Of a DNA stretch of 64,000 bases, positions 10,368-22,598 are shown piece by piece. Source of the DNA: Tiliqua scincoides (Eukaryota > Chordata > Lepidosauria > Squamata > Scincidae); NCBI RefSeq assembly GCF_035046505.1, contig NC_089826.1:82470254-82534253 (forward strand). The letters are read 5' to 3'. The notes under the pieces were generated by a model that saw only the letters and a list, made by a program, of their open reading frames with translations, made no database searches and was not told the DNA's origin. Positions within the stretch are counted from its first letter, which is position 1, and the number at the start of each line of letters is the position of its first letter. The translations under genes were made by a program, and so were the position numbers.

Positions 10368-11361
10368 TGCACGGCACAAGCTTGTGATGTGGCAAGAGGG
10401 CCTATCCTACACCACTTAGCAGTGCCTCACTGCCCATGTGCTGGTCACCCCATGTGTTGTGAAATACAGTAATGAAAACAGTCATGGATTTCTGACTCAG
10501 CTGGTAGAATCCTGGCGACATTCTGATTCCAAAGGAAAGTGTTAAGCATCAAAAGAAAATATACAGCATTAATATTCTTCCTTAAGGGTTCCTCCCCTGT
10601 TTTGATTACTGATTCTTGTAATGATGATATAATTTCTTATGCATTAAAAATGTTTGCTTTCTTGTATATTCTTGGGATGGCTTGGTTTCTTGATATGGCT
10701 TGGCCCTTGTTTAAAGTGATACAAAAACCGTAACTCTGTTTCCAGTCATCCATATCTAAGGCTGCCCTCTTATTCACAATTACTGAGGAGGAAGTCCCAC
10801 TGAACTCAACGAATTTACTTCTAAGTAGACATGCTCAGGCTTTGCAGTGTAACTGCACTAATGCAAAAACACAGATGGAAATTGAAGGAGAGTTTCACTT
10901 TCAAGCACTAAGAAACCCATACGGAATCATTACTTGGAAGACAGAAAGGTAGAAAGAATTTATTACAGTGGTACTCATTAACCTGAGTAGTATTTTAAAA
11001 TACTGTAATGAATAAAACTGCTCATTGGTAAGTGTGGCAACAGAGATTTAGCGCAAAGGTGATGGAATATGAGTAATTTTTCATACTCACTGTCATTCTA
11101 ATCACAATAAAAGCATTCTTCTAAACCACTTGTAAAAGTAGGACTCATTTTATTTTATTACTATTTTTTTTTTAAGTTGAAGGCACTGCTGTGCTCGTAA
11201 CTGAATAACCTGGATGGTAACTCAATAACTTGAAGCATTTTAACTATCTGTGCCAACAGCATCACTGACCTCAGTGTCCTGCTTGGAGACTATGTCCTGC
11301 AAAGTGAGAACAAAAATTCACTGCAGAATTACAGCCGAAGACCCAAATACAGACAGAATTC
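10368..11361. other. No gene; degenerate short MITE near 10760-10858
   Basis: The 10760-10858 piece has the AGTCCCA...GAACTCAA core and GTAGACATGC of the short MITE family, strongly diverged. The rest shows no recognisable feature. Confidence 0.4.
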
Positions 11362-11555
11362 TGAGAGCCAGGATGGTATAGTGGTTCAGGGGTTAGACAT
11401 GGAAGAACCAGGTTCAAATCCCCGATCAACCATGAGGCTTCCTGGGTGATCTACATTGCAGGGTTGTAGTAAAGGCAAAAGTAGGGGAGGAACTATGTAC
11501 AACACCTTGGAGGAAGAGTACTATAAAAATGTAATAAATAAATAAATAAATTCCC
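11362..11555 (+). mobile_element. tRNA-related (MIR/CORE-like) SINE
   Basis: Starts GAGAGCCAGGATGGTATAG, has the box-B-like GGTTCAAATCCCC and ends CTATAAAAATG followed by AATA repeats. Same family as the copy at 5664. Confidence 0.7.
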
Positions 11556-12325
11556 TGGAATACAATAAAGGAGATGCAGAACTATCTTTCAGTAGAAAAG
11601 ACTAAAGAACATTAGCGGATAAGAAAATACTTGTCAGGTTTTTTTTCTTCAGCTGCCTCTTTCCAGTGAAGAGAAGTCATCTAGCAGTGAAACAAATGAG
11701 AGCTTAATTGAAGCACCGTTTTACCTGCTGCATGTACGAGCTAGAAGGAAGAAATGGGCTGATGAGAACAGAAGAACAATGCCTCTTGGAAAAGGCACAG
11801 TAATGAGATGTTTTCTTGTCTCAGAGGCCTCAACAGTAGGCAATTACATCTGGGGGTATAAAAATAGCTTTCAGGATCTATGGATAACTGCTCAGAAAAA
11901 TGCACTCGGAACACAGGTTGGCCCTGAAGTTATTTATTTATTTATAAAAAGCAAGACCCAAGAATCACCAAAAAAAAAATAAAAAAAATTAAAATTGTGT
12001 TGATTAAAAGTCCCAGCTCATTATGTCAGCCTTCAAATGCTGTCCTAAATAAAAAGGTTTTAAGGCCATGCCAAAAGGTCCCCAAGGATGGAGGCATTCT
12101 GAGGGAGTTCCACCGTCAAGGTGCCATGACCGAATAGGCCCTGTCCCTCTCCGTCATCCCCCTTACCTCCTCCAAAGGCGGCATGGCAAGAAAGTCTACT
12201 CTTTGGAAAGCTGCAGTTCCCCAAAACTGAACACTTGTGAAAATGCCACCACTCTTCTAAATGATTGCATGGTGTGCAGCTGTGTCTCCAGGGTGCTTTG
12301 AACAAGAGAATGTCCCTGAGAACAC
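11556..12325. other. No feature recognised
   Basis: Unique-looking sequence with an A-rich patch at about 11968-11995. Confidence 0.4.
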
Positions 12326-12443
12326 CAAGGGAGACACTGAGCTCTCTTTTGCACCTTTTCCATTTCCACGGTATCCTTTTTGAGATGTGGCAACCAGAAC
12401 TGGACGCAATACCCCAGGTGTGGCCTTACCATTGATTTGTATC
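12326..12443 (-). mobile_element. Short CR1 ORF2 remnant
   Basis: The minus strand encodes [15 protein letters not shown] and [14 protein letters not shown], matching the C-terminal half of CR1 ORF2. It is about 118 bp with no 3' end, and more diverged than the other copies. Confidence 0.85.
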
Positions 12444-12941
12444 TTCCGATACTCATGCACATAATATGTAATGGAAATTTAAAAAGCTCGGGATTTTCTG
12501 CGGTTACTGCACTGGGTTTTGGAAAGTAAACAACCAGCATGTTGGGAACGCATAATGTCATAATCATGTTTTGAAAAGTGATTACGACACAGAAGTGTCT
12601 GTTTCTCTTGCAACTGGAGATTTGGAGTGTTCGAGTGACATCTGTCAAAAATGCCAGCTGACATATCCAGTCTGGATGTTCCAAGTCTGTCTTCTTCTCA
12701 CCCTTGCATCAGGAAATTCTCTAATATGAGAAAGGCGACCTAACTGCGGTTTAATGACCCTGCATCGATAAGCATCCTACTTCATCATTCCTCACTAGGT
12801 CACCATACTCGGTCTCGTGCTCTTCCAGAAATGCTTGAAACTGATGGTGATTCAGTGCTCTTGAAACAATATTATTGGCCTCCTTCACCAACATGGCACT
12901 TTGCTTTTCACTGTATTTTAGTTCAGCCACAGATGCTTCTA
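12444..12941. other. No feature recognised
   Basis: Unique-looking sequence; short open frames only. Confidence 0.4.
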
Positions 12942-13270
12942 GTCGGGGGGGGGCAAACCCCAGCCCAGGGGCCATTTGCCACGCTTGGGATCCCCCAATC
13001 TGGCCCGCAGGGAGCCCCCAGTCTCCAGTTAGCCTCTGGCCCATCTGAGACTGTTGGAGCCTTGGTGTCTAGTCTGGCGGGGATGACCAGACCACCAGAC
13101 CCAGCTATAGGCCAAGTCAGAGCAAGGCCTTTTATTGTCCTCATGTGTTTTCTGCTTTTCCCTGGGAGTTCCCATGAGAATACAGAAAGTGTTATATGTT
13201 TTTATTCCAAGAGTGAATTTTATATATGTTTATTATCAATTATAATCGCTTTAAAAGTTACTAGGGTATA
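12942..13270. mobile_element. Degenerate hAT element related to the one at 16554
   Basis: Shares with the element at 16554 the segment GAGCCCCCAGTCTCCA...AGCCTCTGGCCC and the later GCAAGGCCTTTTAT. The left end (GGGGGCAAACCCCAGCCC) resembles its CAGGGGTGCCCAAACCCC. The right end is unclear. Confidence 0.55.
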
Positions 13271-16200
13271 TTGGTAAGGTATATTGGTGGTATAGTGTCA
13301 GCAGATGCAGCCACAGTCACTACCCATGCACCACTACCACCCCAGGCCAGCCCAACTAGCCTACAGTGACTGATATGTAGAGGTGTTAGAAAGCAGTTTT
13401 ATTTTTTCACAGATTTTGGGCGGGGGGGGGGTATATTTTTTTTACAAAAATGAGAAGTGCAGAAAGTGGCGTTATGTGTTTTTACTTCATTAGCACTGAG
13501 AAAAATCACACCTCTAGTAATGGAACACGGTGAATTTGGTGCACCGTCTTCACATACAGTTGTCAACTTTGTCCAGTCCAAGTCATTCTCAGCCCCCTCT
13601 GAGTGGCCTGCACTGTATCCAGTGCAAAGTAGGTGACAGCTGGAGGGTAACCCGAGATAAGGGGATTTTTTTCCCTTTACCCCATGTTGCAAGCCAGCTA
13701 CCCCAATGTGACTACTTGGATCTGTGCCAGGGAATTTGCTAGCACAAATCAGAATGGCCTATGTAAGGCTGATTGGGCCAGGGACGGGGTTAAAATTTGG
13801 CCTGCGCTGCTGTGGCCGGTCCTTCCCCCATACCAAGCCCGATCCACCTCAAGGTCCGCCCACCCCCTGCCCCCAAATACCGCTCCCCATCTCCGTTCCA
13901 CCCTTCCAACCCCCTGTCCAACCCCCCCAGGCCGGTGCAAACGTACACCTTCTGTGACCAGATCCAACACGTGGAGGCTTGCATATGCCCTTGCACCAGC
14001 CCAGCCTGCTTAAAAGGAGGTGTATAAGTGCATTATGGCATGTTCATGACACTCCTAGGCCGGCACAAGGGGGTTGCACAGGGTGAAGCCCTTCTCTGGA
14101 TTGCGCTCCCAGACAAACATTTGTGAGAAGTCATGTGTATCAGTGCTTCCGTCCAACACTATGCTAAAGCACGGAGCTGCCAAAATACCTGCAGTGAACT
14201 GCACTTCCAGGTTTGCCTGAAGAAGAAGGAGGCTCCAGCAGTAGTCACTTGCCACCTTGAAGTGGCAGCCTCCACAGGAGAAGGAATGGGGGTGGCATCC
14301 AGATTGCAAAACAGCTGCTGCCAGTGTCTCCTTCTTCTCCAGAGAACCCAGAAGTCATGGAGGAGAAGGAGCTGGAGGAGGAAAAATTGTGTCCCCTTGG
14401 CATAGGGTAGGTGCCCCCAGGCAAAGATAGATCCTGTGTTTCGGGGGTGGTGGTGGTGGTGTCATGAGCACTACCTTAACTCCAGAGCCCAAGTCAACCA
14501 GATAGGCAGACCTGGACTCCCAGTTGAACTTACGGCCTCCATAGCTGAGGTTTTCTGGGTAGGTAGACCTGGGCTCCCGCCCGGGCTTGCATCCCAGATC
14601 TACCTGCCAGGTAGACCTGGGCTCCCATTCTGCTCCATTGAATGCCCTGCCCAGTAGGTGTTCCCCTGGTGCCCGACTTTGCTCCCCATCCTGGCAGGTG
14701 ACCTTCCCTGCTGGTGTGACAGTTTGAATTGGCCAAGCACCCATGGCCCCCCTTGGAACTGCACCTGCCCTCAGGCTCCATCCTGGTTACACCTCTGTCT
14801 GAGATTTGTCCAGCTGGCCTCATACATATTTCATTAAGTGCAAGGAAAAATATCAGTCCACTTTTGATTTTCATCTTTTGGTGAAAACCTTTGATTTCCA
14901 TCTTCCAAACCAATTACCTTTCCTTTTGGGAGAGGCGGGTTTGCTAGCATCTAGCTTATCGTGGCAGCTATTTGTTTTCCACAGTTGTCGTAGATGTGTT
15001 TTACTTCATTTAATTAATATCTGTATTATGTTCTTATCTGCTTTTGCTCCTGTTTCATTTTATGATTTTCTCTTACAGAGAATTAAGAATCAATTCAATT
15101 TCTCCAGTGATTCTGAGGGCCAAGTCAATCAAACCCTTTTCCTGCTATTTAGAAATCATGTGATTTTTATGACCATTTTCCTGGTAAAGTCAGAAGCTTA
15201 ACAAGAGCAATTACTGAAACAAACGCTAATTGTAATCCTTGATATCATCACTAAGCTTCAGCATGTCATGTCAAGCCAAAACCCTCAAGGGGGGGGGGGG
15301 ATTGAGCTAACTAAACAAGATCAACCAGTTCTTGCATTTAAAAAAAAAAAAGTCAAACATGACTCAGAAGATGGGTCAGAATTTGCAAGCGCAAACTCCA
15401 TTCATGAACTGAAGAGACCCAGTCAGTGAATTATTCCCACAACAATTCAACCGATCAAGTCTCATTTGAAAGATTTTTGATCTATCCTTTAGTTGCTCAG
15501 CCCAGCCAATCACTACAAATGTAACAGTACCACTACTGCTGCACTGAGTATATGATACAGAGTGAGATCAAATGACCATGTCTTTTTTCAGATGTTGCCA
15601 AAGTGCTGTTTTAATCTATTTTTTATTGGCTTTTATGGAAGTATCCTTTGTTTTTGATTATTACTGCTCTACTACTGTCCATGTATTATACTACTGTAAG
15701 ACTGTTCTGAGTAGGTATTTAGAAAGCACAGACATGACATGACATGACATGACATAGCATGCTTAATTTCCCACCTTTACAAGGAAGCAGTATTGACAAA
15801 AATGGATGACAAGTTGCAACAAATGCATTGTTGTCAAGTCTAGCCCGTTCATGATGCTGACTGACATGCAGTAAATTGGCAGGGGGTGCCCACCTCTTTC
15901 TGCCCACTCCTCTTCACTGTTCCTCCTCCTGGATTTTACAAAGGTTGAATGGCATTGAACAAGCAGTGACACCATCAGGGTGGTATTACTGGTAGTGGGG
16001 AGGGGGAAGATTGGGCCAGGACAGGGGTGGATCAGGGGTGAGACAGAGGTGGATTTTGGCAGCAGCAACATTAACCAAGTCCAGAGCCTCCATTCTAGAC
16101 CTGACATGCCCCCTGTGGTGGAATGGGTCTATACAAGAAGCAAAGGGGCTGGCATAGATCAGAGTAGGCCCCTAGGGGACCAGGCAGAGGCCAAAGTAAA

Positions 16201-16469
16201 ATTTTTCTTTACTTACTTCTCCCAGCCACTGCCTGGTGCCCTGCTCATGTGCTGGATATAGCAGAGGTTGCACTGGTGGGCCTAAATCCAGCACGCCAGT
16301 GGGGATTTAGATTGGATTGTAAAGCTACAATTCTATGCGCACTTGACTTGACCTGAGAACAAATCCCATTGAAATCAACTTCCAGGTAGATATGCAGAGG
16401 ATTGGGCTGTAGAAGTGGAGAAGATCACATACCCATTGGATAACTTCTGATGTTTTGACTTTCAAATTA
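13271..16469. other. No gene; old repeats and low-complexity patches
   Basis: Holds poly-G runs (13419, 15291), a C-rich GC patch (13800-13930), three loose copies of GTAGACCTGGGCTCCC at about 14500-14625, a short (ACATG)n run at 15731-15757 and a degenerate short MITE at 16321-16412. None of the open frames shows recognisable protein content. Confidence 0.4.
15731..15757. repeat. (ACATG)n microsatellite
   Basis: Five tandem ACATG units. Confidence 0.85.
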
Positions 16470-16470
16470 C

Positions 16471-17038
16471 TGTTACCCTGTACATGCCCAATCTCGTCTG
16501 ATCTTAGAAGCTAAGCAGGCCACCTGGGAATACTGGATGCTGTACGCTTATACCAGGGGTGCCCAAACCCCGGCCCTGGGGCCACATGCGGCCCTCGAGG
16601 CCTCTCAATGTGGTCCTCAGGGAGCCCCCAGTCTCCAATGAGCCTCTGGCCCTCCAGAGATTTGTTGCAGCTTGCACTGGCCCGACACAACTGCTCTCAG
16701 CATGAAGGCAACTGTTTGACCTCTTTGCGTGAGCTGTGGGATGAGGGCTTCATGTCTATGATGCAGTAGTGGCAGCAAAGGAAAGGCCAGCCTTGCTTTG
16801 TGCAAGGCCTTTTATAGGCCTTGAGCTATTGCAAGACATTTATTCATTCATATAAGTTCATCTTTAATATATTCATTTATGTAAACTTATGTAAATTTAT
16901 TCTAATTTTAAATGTAAATTAATTCTTTCTTTCCCCGGCCCCCAAAGCAGTGTCAGAGAGATGATGTGGCCCTCCTGCCAAAAACTTTGGACACCCCTGG
17001 CTTATACCATAGTCTTTCGAGACTGAAGGTTGCCAACC
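16471..17038 (+). mobile_element. 5S-derived SINE split by a hAT insertion
   Basis: The 5S-derived head is at 16471-16553, with an internal deletion of the box C part. The tail is at 17000-17038, ending GAGACTGAAGGTTGCCAACC. Between them is a complete hAT element, so the SINE is the older of the two. Confidence 0.88.
16554..16999. mobile_element. Non-autonomous hAT element with 8-bp target duplication
   Basis: The 446-bp element starts CAGGGGTGCCCAAA and ends TTTGGACACCCCTG (inverted, one mismatch over 14). It is flanked by GCTTATAC on both sides (16546-16553 and 17000-17007). The 8-bp duplication and the CAGG...CCTG ends are the hAT signature. No transposase frame is present. Confidence 0.93.
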
Positions 17039-17040
17039 AA

Positions 17041-18674
17041 TACAATGACTTCAAGACTGGGTCTGTAAAACCATGCTCATTGTTCTTTTGACTTAATCCA
17101 CTGCATGGGAATATGCCATATAACTGCTTGAAGAAAAAAAAAAACTATTTGCTACATTCATACAAATAATTTTTTTTTCCATGCAGAATGGAAAAATAAC
17201 GATACAATCCCAGAAAAGGTCATGATTCGCTCCTGAGCATTGATCTCCTCTAATTGACAGGTGAACAGAAGCCCTTTTTAAAACAAAACACATTTATGTG
17301 TCCAGTGAGTATTTTCAGTGGAAGACACATTCAAAGAGTCAGTGTAAGAGACTGTGTAGATGTAAGTTTTTCTACTGTGGCTCTGTTATTTGTGTTTGAT
17401 GCTCTTCATTTCACTTGGATTTAATTTGCTGAGGACGAGGCTGTGGTTCATTTCAAACAGATGCATAGAGCAATTTATTTGTCTTGCGCAGTATCATAAA
17501 ACTGTTCATTGTTTTTACTAAGTCTGGGGGAACTGGTACACTAAGAGCATCAGGACCAAATATTGCTGTGATAATAATTGTTGATTGCAAAAACTGACAC
17601 TTTGCATTAGATGGCAAATTCTACTCCTCCTGTACTACATGAACAGATTCAAAGGTACCATCTTTTGAGAGCAGTCGTAATTGACATGGCACACCTTTCT
17701 CAAGCCAATTATTTTTCCATAAGCAGATCTACTGCTTAGTAAAATATGTTGATTTCCTAACAGTGTGACAGTGTAATTCTATGCATGTTCATTCAGAAAT
17801 ACATCCCATTATATTCAATGCGACATGCTCTCAGAAATGACAAGGTATTAATAGGATTCCACCTGACACCCCAATCTTAAATAAAGTGCTGTGCTGAGAG
17901 GTCTCCCCAACATAATGGGACATTTCTCCCCTTGCCCCAGAGTAAGTCCCAGCAGCCACCAAGGGGCTACTCATGCTTGCACCAGCAAAATTGCTAGTAT
18001 AAGTCCGAGCTGCCTTGGTTCAGGAACTCAGGCCTGGGAAGGCAATAGAATATGATGGTAGTGATAATATTGGAAAGTTCAAAAATGAGAAAAATACATA
18101 CAACACGCCCTAGCCTGGGAAAGGTCATGTATTACTCATGTTCATACCAGCTTCTGAAATCAAGCCAAATATTCCAAAGCAAAATTAAGAGAGACTACAC
18201 AGAAATATACTATATTCCTATCAAATGCATTGCAGTCATTCTATAGCTGCAATATAGTCAGCCTCAATTGCTCACTAATTTGTCAGGGTGAAAAGGGGGC
18301 AAAAGCAAAGCACACCACCCTGAGCTCCTTGGAGGCAGCACAGGATATAGATGTCAATATTAAACAGTAGTAGTTTAGGCCGGAAATTCCTAAACATTGA
18401 TTGTCGGCTTGTAAAGAAAGAGGCTTGAGATAACAGTAAGCAACTGGGACTAATGAGGAGGAAGAGGGATAATGAGAGGACTTCCTGTAGATCACTCATC
18501 TAGAATGAGGCCTTTTAGGCTGTGTTGTTATGAAATGGGGAAATGGGCATGTAAGTGCGGGGACAGCGTTCTGCGCAACTGATGGCATGTGAGAAGAGAT
18601 GCAATATAAAATAAGCAGGAAGGGGGCGCAGTTTACATCAATATACACTAGCAGAGTACTTCTGGCGCTGGCTG
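17041..18674. other. No gene; degenerate short MITE near 17768-17834
   Basis: AT-rich sequence. The MITE fragment has TGTAATTCTATGCATG and an ATCCCATTATATTCAATG core. Nothing else is supported. Confidence 0.4.
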
Positions 18675-18765
18675 AGAGCCCAATCCAATGTACGTCTACT
18701 CAATTGTAAATCCCATTATAGTCAGTGGGGCTGACTCATAGGTAAATGTGGATAGGATTGCAGCC
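18675..18765. mobile_element. Short MITE (CAATCCTA ends)
   Basis: About 90 bp with inverted ends AGCCCAATCC / GGATTGCAGCC and the near-palindromic core AAATCCCATTATAGTCAGTG. It abuts the longer MITE at 18769 through one TAA. Confidence 0.7.
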
Positions 18766-18768
18766 TAA

Positions 18769-18936
18769 GGGCCCAATCCTGTCCAATTTTCCAGTACAGG
18801 TGCAGCCCCATGGTAAGGGAACAAATGTTCCCATACCTTAAGGAAGCCTCTGTGCATGCCTCCCCAGCACAAGATGCAGTGCATGGCCCATTGGCACAGC
18901 TGCACTGGCACTGGAAAATTGGATAGGATTGGGCCC
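18769..18936. mobile_element. Long MITE, GGGCCCAATCC ends, TAA duplication
   Basis: 168 bp, starting GGGCCCAATCCTGTCCAATT and ending as its inverse (AATTGGATAGGATTGGGCCC), flanked by TAA on both sides (18766-18768, 18937-18939). The 3-bp TAA target and GGG-type ends suggest the PIF/Harbinger group; that assignment is inference. Confidence 0.85.
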
Positions 18937-18939
18937 TAA

Positions 18940-21490
18940 GTCTTCCGTTGTGGCACAGCGGCTGTGCCACCCAGCCTCATCATCTCATCTACCAGATGTT
19001 CCCACTTGAAGAGACACCTGGGATACTTAGAATAAAATGAAAAGAGTCTTGATAAGCGTGGAAGAGAGGTTGGATCTGTATAGAAAAAAAACTATCTGTG
19101 GACCTGGACAGTGAATATTTTTGTGTACATTATAGTATTTATGTTGTTTTACATTAGATATCCATGCTTCTTCCAAAGAGCACAGGGCAGTTCTCCCCCA
19201 GGCAAGTCCCCCTTGCCTTTTATCTGTGGATGTACAAGCCCCCCAGCCCCAGCGTCTGGTTCCAAAAGGGCTTGTGTTTTGCCCATTTTTGGCATATACT
19301 TGTAAAAGCTTGAGCCTTTTTGTGAGTGATCAAAAAGCTCAGAAAGCTCAATGCTGCCGCAAGCACTGACATTCACCAAAACATGCCCTTGGGTGGGGGG
19401 AAGTAATGGCCACTTTTTTTGTGGCACCATATCCAAACCCCTTTCCCAGGCTTGAACCCACAGTGCAGGTTCAAGCAGACCGGCACCAGCATATTTGCTG
19501 GTGCAGGTCCAAGTTGACCCCCCTGCGCTGCATAATGTTCCTTAACCCAGGGGAGACTTCTGCAACTGCCCCCTCCCCATAGGATGCCTTTCTGGCATGG
19601 CTGCATTGGCAGGGTATGGGGAGAATAGGATTGAGCCGTAAGTATTATTTTCCATGGGAAAAGCATTCTATCATTTGACACTTTCCCCCAAGAGCCTGAG
19701 GTTCAGGCAGAGGAGCGCAGCACAATCCTTACTTGCGCTGGAACAGGCAGGCCAGTGGGTCTGCGCTGTATCCATCACTTGTTTGGGGCTGGCTGAGGCT
19801 TGGCCAGAGGCAAGGGGAAAAAATCTTCCTTGGTTGAACCTAGCCTCCGCAGGCCAGTGAGAGTCCCTGAGCCAGCCCAGCCAATTCACACGGAGGCGCC
19901 AATGTGCTTTATGCCATGTTTGCGACCCTCCCAGGCCAGAGCAAGGAACTTGTGCCCTCCGAGTGCATCCTTTGGATTGCGCTCTTACTAGACTGCGCTC
20001 TGTTCTGTTGCAGGAACTAGACTTCAACCAGTGAAATAGGAATATGAATTTAAAAAGCAGAGTCTTTTGAATTTCTAATTCTCTGGTTTAAAGGAAGTAC
20101 AAACCAATTAATTATTGTACCATTGGTCACACTAATATACCAGTGAATGAGATGACTTCAAGGGGGAGGCAATAGATTCTTTGTCAGGCATTAAATAACT
20201 AACCAACCTACTAACTTACTAAAGCACTGACTCATCTGCACTTAGCTTCGTGGGAATTTTTATACGTGGAGAAATTCAGTCCAAGAGTTACACCTCTTGA
20301 GCATATCAAGGTGTCTTGCACAACTGAGAGCTTTGCTGTTTCAAGGCTGTTTTGGATTTCCAACTTTACTGCCATTTTGTCCATTCCCCATATTTGTTTA
20401 AACTGAAAGAGCTTTTCACATTTGCGAGCATCGCTGCTATTAACACTCTCATTATTCGAGACCATTGCAGAGCAAAACCACCTGTACGATAAGCAGGGAA
20501 AGCTGTTTGTTTGCGGTTAAGCCTGTTTTATGTATGCAATTTGATTACAATAAATTATGATAGCACCCTTGCCTGCTACTAATCTTGAGTTAGGAAAAAG
20601 GTTCAGATTCCTTGACTCATATGGGTGGGGACAGCCTAACCTCTTCCGTCAGAGAGCTTGTGCTGTTCTTTTATATTTTTTTCCAGGGGGAAAGAGCTGA
20701 TACCATTGTGCGTATTGCATGAAACCAGCATTGCATGAAACCAAAGTATTATATATAATCCCTAGTCATTTTATAGCATGCCAAAAATGTCAAAACAATG
20801 TATAAAATAAAATCATCTGCACACATTTCCTAGGAGTTCTGTAGGTTCCTGAGTTTGTTACCAGCAATGTGGAAAACTAAGGCATGGTTAAGAATACTTT
20901 GCTGAAAATATGACATTCTACAGCATACATAGGCAGTATATTAAAATATCTAGGTAAAGTATTAATCCTGGGGGAGGGGGTGCATGCCATGAAATCCCCC
21001 TCCCCCACCCTGAACATAGTGCTAGACCTGATCTAGGAGGTATCAAGCTATCTTTTTCACCTTTCTTAGACAGGAAATGTGAAAAAGAAGTAGTTAGATG
21101 CTCCTTTTCCAGAGCCCTGGTGGCAGTGAGAGATGAGCGACCAGCTTGTCACACCTGTGCATGAGCTTTCTGAAGCTCACAGATGTCTCTGAGGAAGCCC
21201 ACTTGCACAGGCTGTGGGCAGGAGAAGGCAGCAACAGGACCATATGCTCAACCCAGTGCTTCATTCCCCTACCACCTCCAGGCCCTCAGCTAATGTGGAT
21301 GACCTCTGAAGCTGCTGTACTGGAAGCGCGGAAAATCTGGCAAGGAGGTAGAATGTGGTGTCTGCAGTGGCCTCTTTAAGAGTTAAGGCCTGGGCTTTCA
21401 GCAACATTAGAGGTAATGAGGTATTTAAGGAGCACCTAAGGCAGGAAGGGTTTGTGGGTTGTAGAAGGAGTGCAGGAAGGAGACTGACTG
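18940..21490. other. No gene; MITE-like GC-rich blocks at about 19430-19640 and 19690-20000
   Basis: The two blocks share wording such as GCTGGTGCAGGTCCAAGTTGAC and a terminal AGGATTGAGCC or GGATTGCGC with the MITEs elsewhere. They are probably old members of that group. The rest is unassigned. Confidence 0.35.
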
Positions 21491-21498
21491 GGTTTATT

Positions 21499-21686
21499 GA
21501 CTCTGGTCTTTGGCTTGGCAACTCTGACTGATTTACCTGGAATCTGACCTTGGACTATGACTTGGCTTTTTGACTTTGGACTTTGGCTTGGATACTCTGA
21601 CTGACTTACCTGGAATCTGACCTCGGACTATGACTTGGCTTATTGACTCTGGACTTTGGCCTGGATACTCTGACTGACTTTGTGGT
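21499..21686. repeat. 73-bp tandem repeat, about 2.5 copies
   Basis: Units start at 21499, 21572 and 21645 (GACT.TGG.CTTTGGC.TGG), 73 bp apart. Each is rich in GACTTTGGA / GACTATGACTTGGCT motifs. The origin is not known; a part of an unclassified transposable element is possible. Confidence 0.8.
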
Positions 21687-22598
21687 GAACGGACCTACTG
21701 GACTGTTGACTTAGGGCTCTGCCTTGTGTACTGACCTTCTGGCTAATTGATTATCTGGCTCACTGACTAATGGGCTACTGGAACAGGCTGCGGAGAGCTG
21801 GGGAGCTGAGGTGTGCTGCTATACCTGGAAGGACTGCTGCCTTAGGAACTGGGTCCCTGCAGTTTAAACAGGCAAGCTACCCTGGTGGTAGAGTCTAGCA
21901 GTACTGCAGTAGAGAACTGGCCCCATTGTTGGGGCATGAAAGGGAAGCCAATTAGCTTAGAGTGGGCATAAGTTCCCTAAGTGAGGCTTGGATTGGGAAT
22001 CTGGCAGAACAGCTGCCCATGTCAGAGATCAACAAGCTCAGGCTTGCCACTGAGTACATACTCTGGCATAGCCTGGTTTGTTGACGTGATTTACAACATG
22101 GTGAGTCAGCAGGGAACTAAAGGCAATTGCACTTCTCTGTTCAACCTACCTGTGTCATGCCATTGTTTTCAAATAGCTGATGGTCACATTCTCTAAAGAC
22201 TGACTTCCTTCAAGGGTGGAAGAGGAAGAATTGCTGCCACTGGCTGCCCTGGCCTGCTCCCAAGTAGTAGGCCCTGTGCTAGTCACTAACATAGGGACTT
22301 CCAGCAGAGAGCAACCAATTCATTTTGGTTGGCAGGGAGGTGGGAAATGAGGAAGTACCCACACGAGTCTTGTGCAAGTACTACTTCTTTACCCTTCTCC
22401 CATTGGCCTGTTGGATTGGTTCTTGAGCCGTAGCCCCTGCCTTATGGCAGTAACCCCATTGACTGATGCCTGAGTAATAAGTATCTGGAAATCTGTTAAG
22501 TACAGAGTAATGCTGCAACTATATACTTTCTTACTAAAGTCTACTAGCTGTTGCAGTGTAGCTGCTTCCTAGGGAGCAATATGGTCCTATGTGGGTCA
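21687..22598. other. No gene recognised
   Basis: Continues with loose CTGACT / TGGACT motifs to about 21800, then unique-looking sequence up to the CR1 3' end. Confidence 0.35.

Noticed and set aside
10044-10472. 142-codon frame as a host gene
   Set aside because: It is antisense to the LINE fragment at 10059-10357, and the same text recurs at 39038 and 57301.
13684-14013. Overlapping Pro-rich frames as a possible small gene
   Set aside because: They occur in three frames at once in a C-rich repeat-like block, with no conserved motif or splice context.
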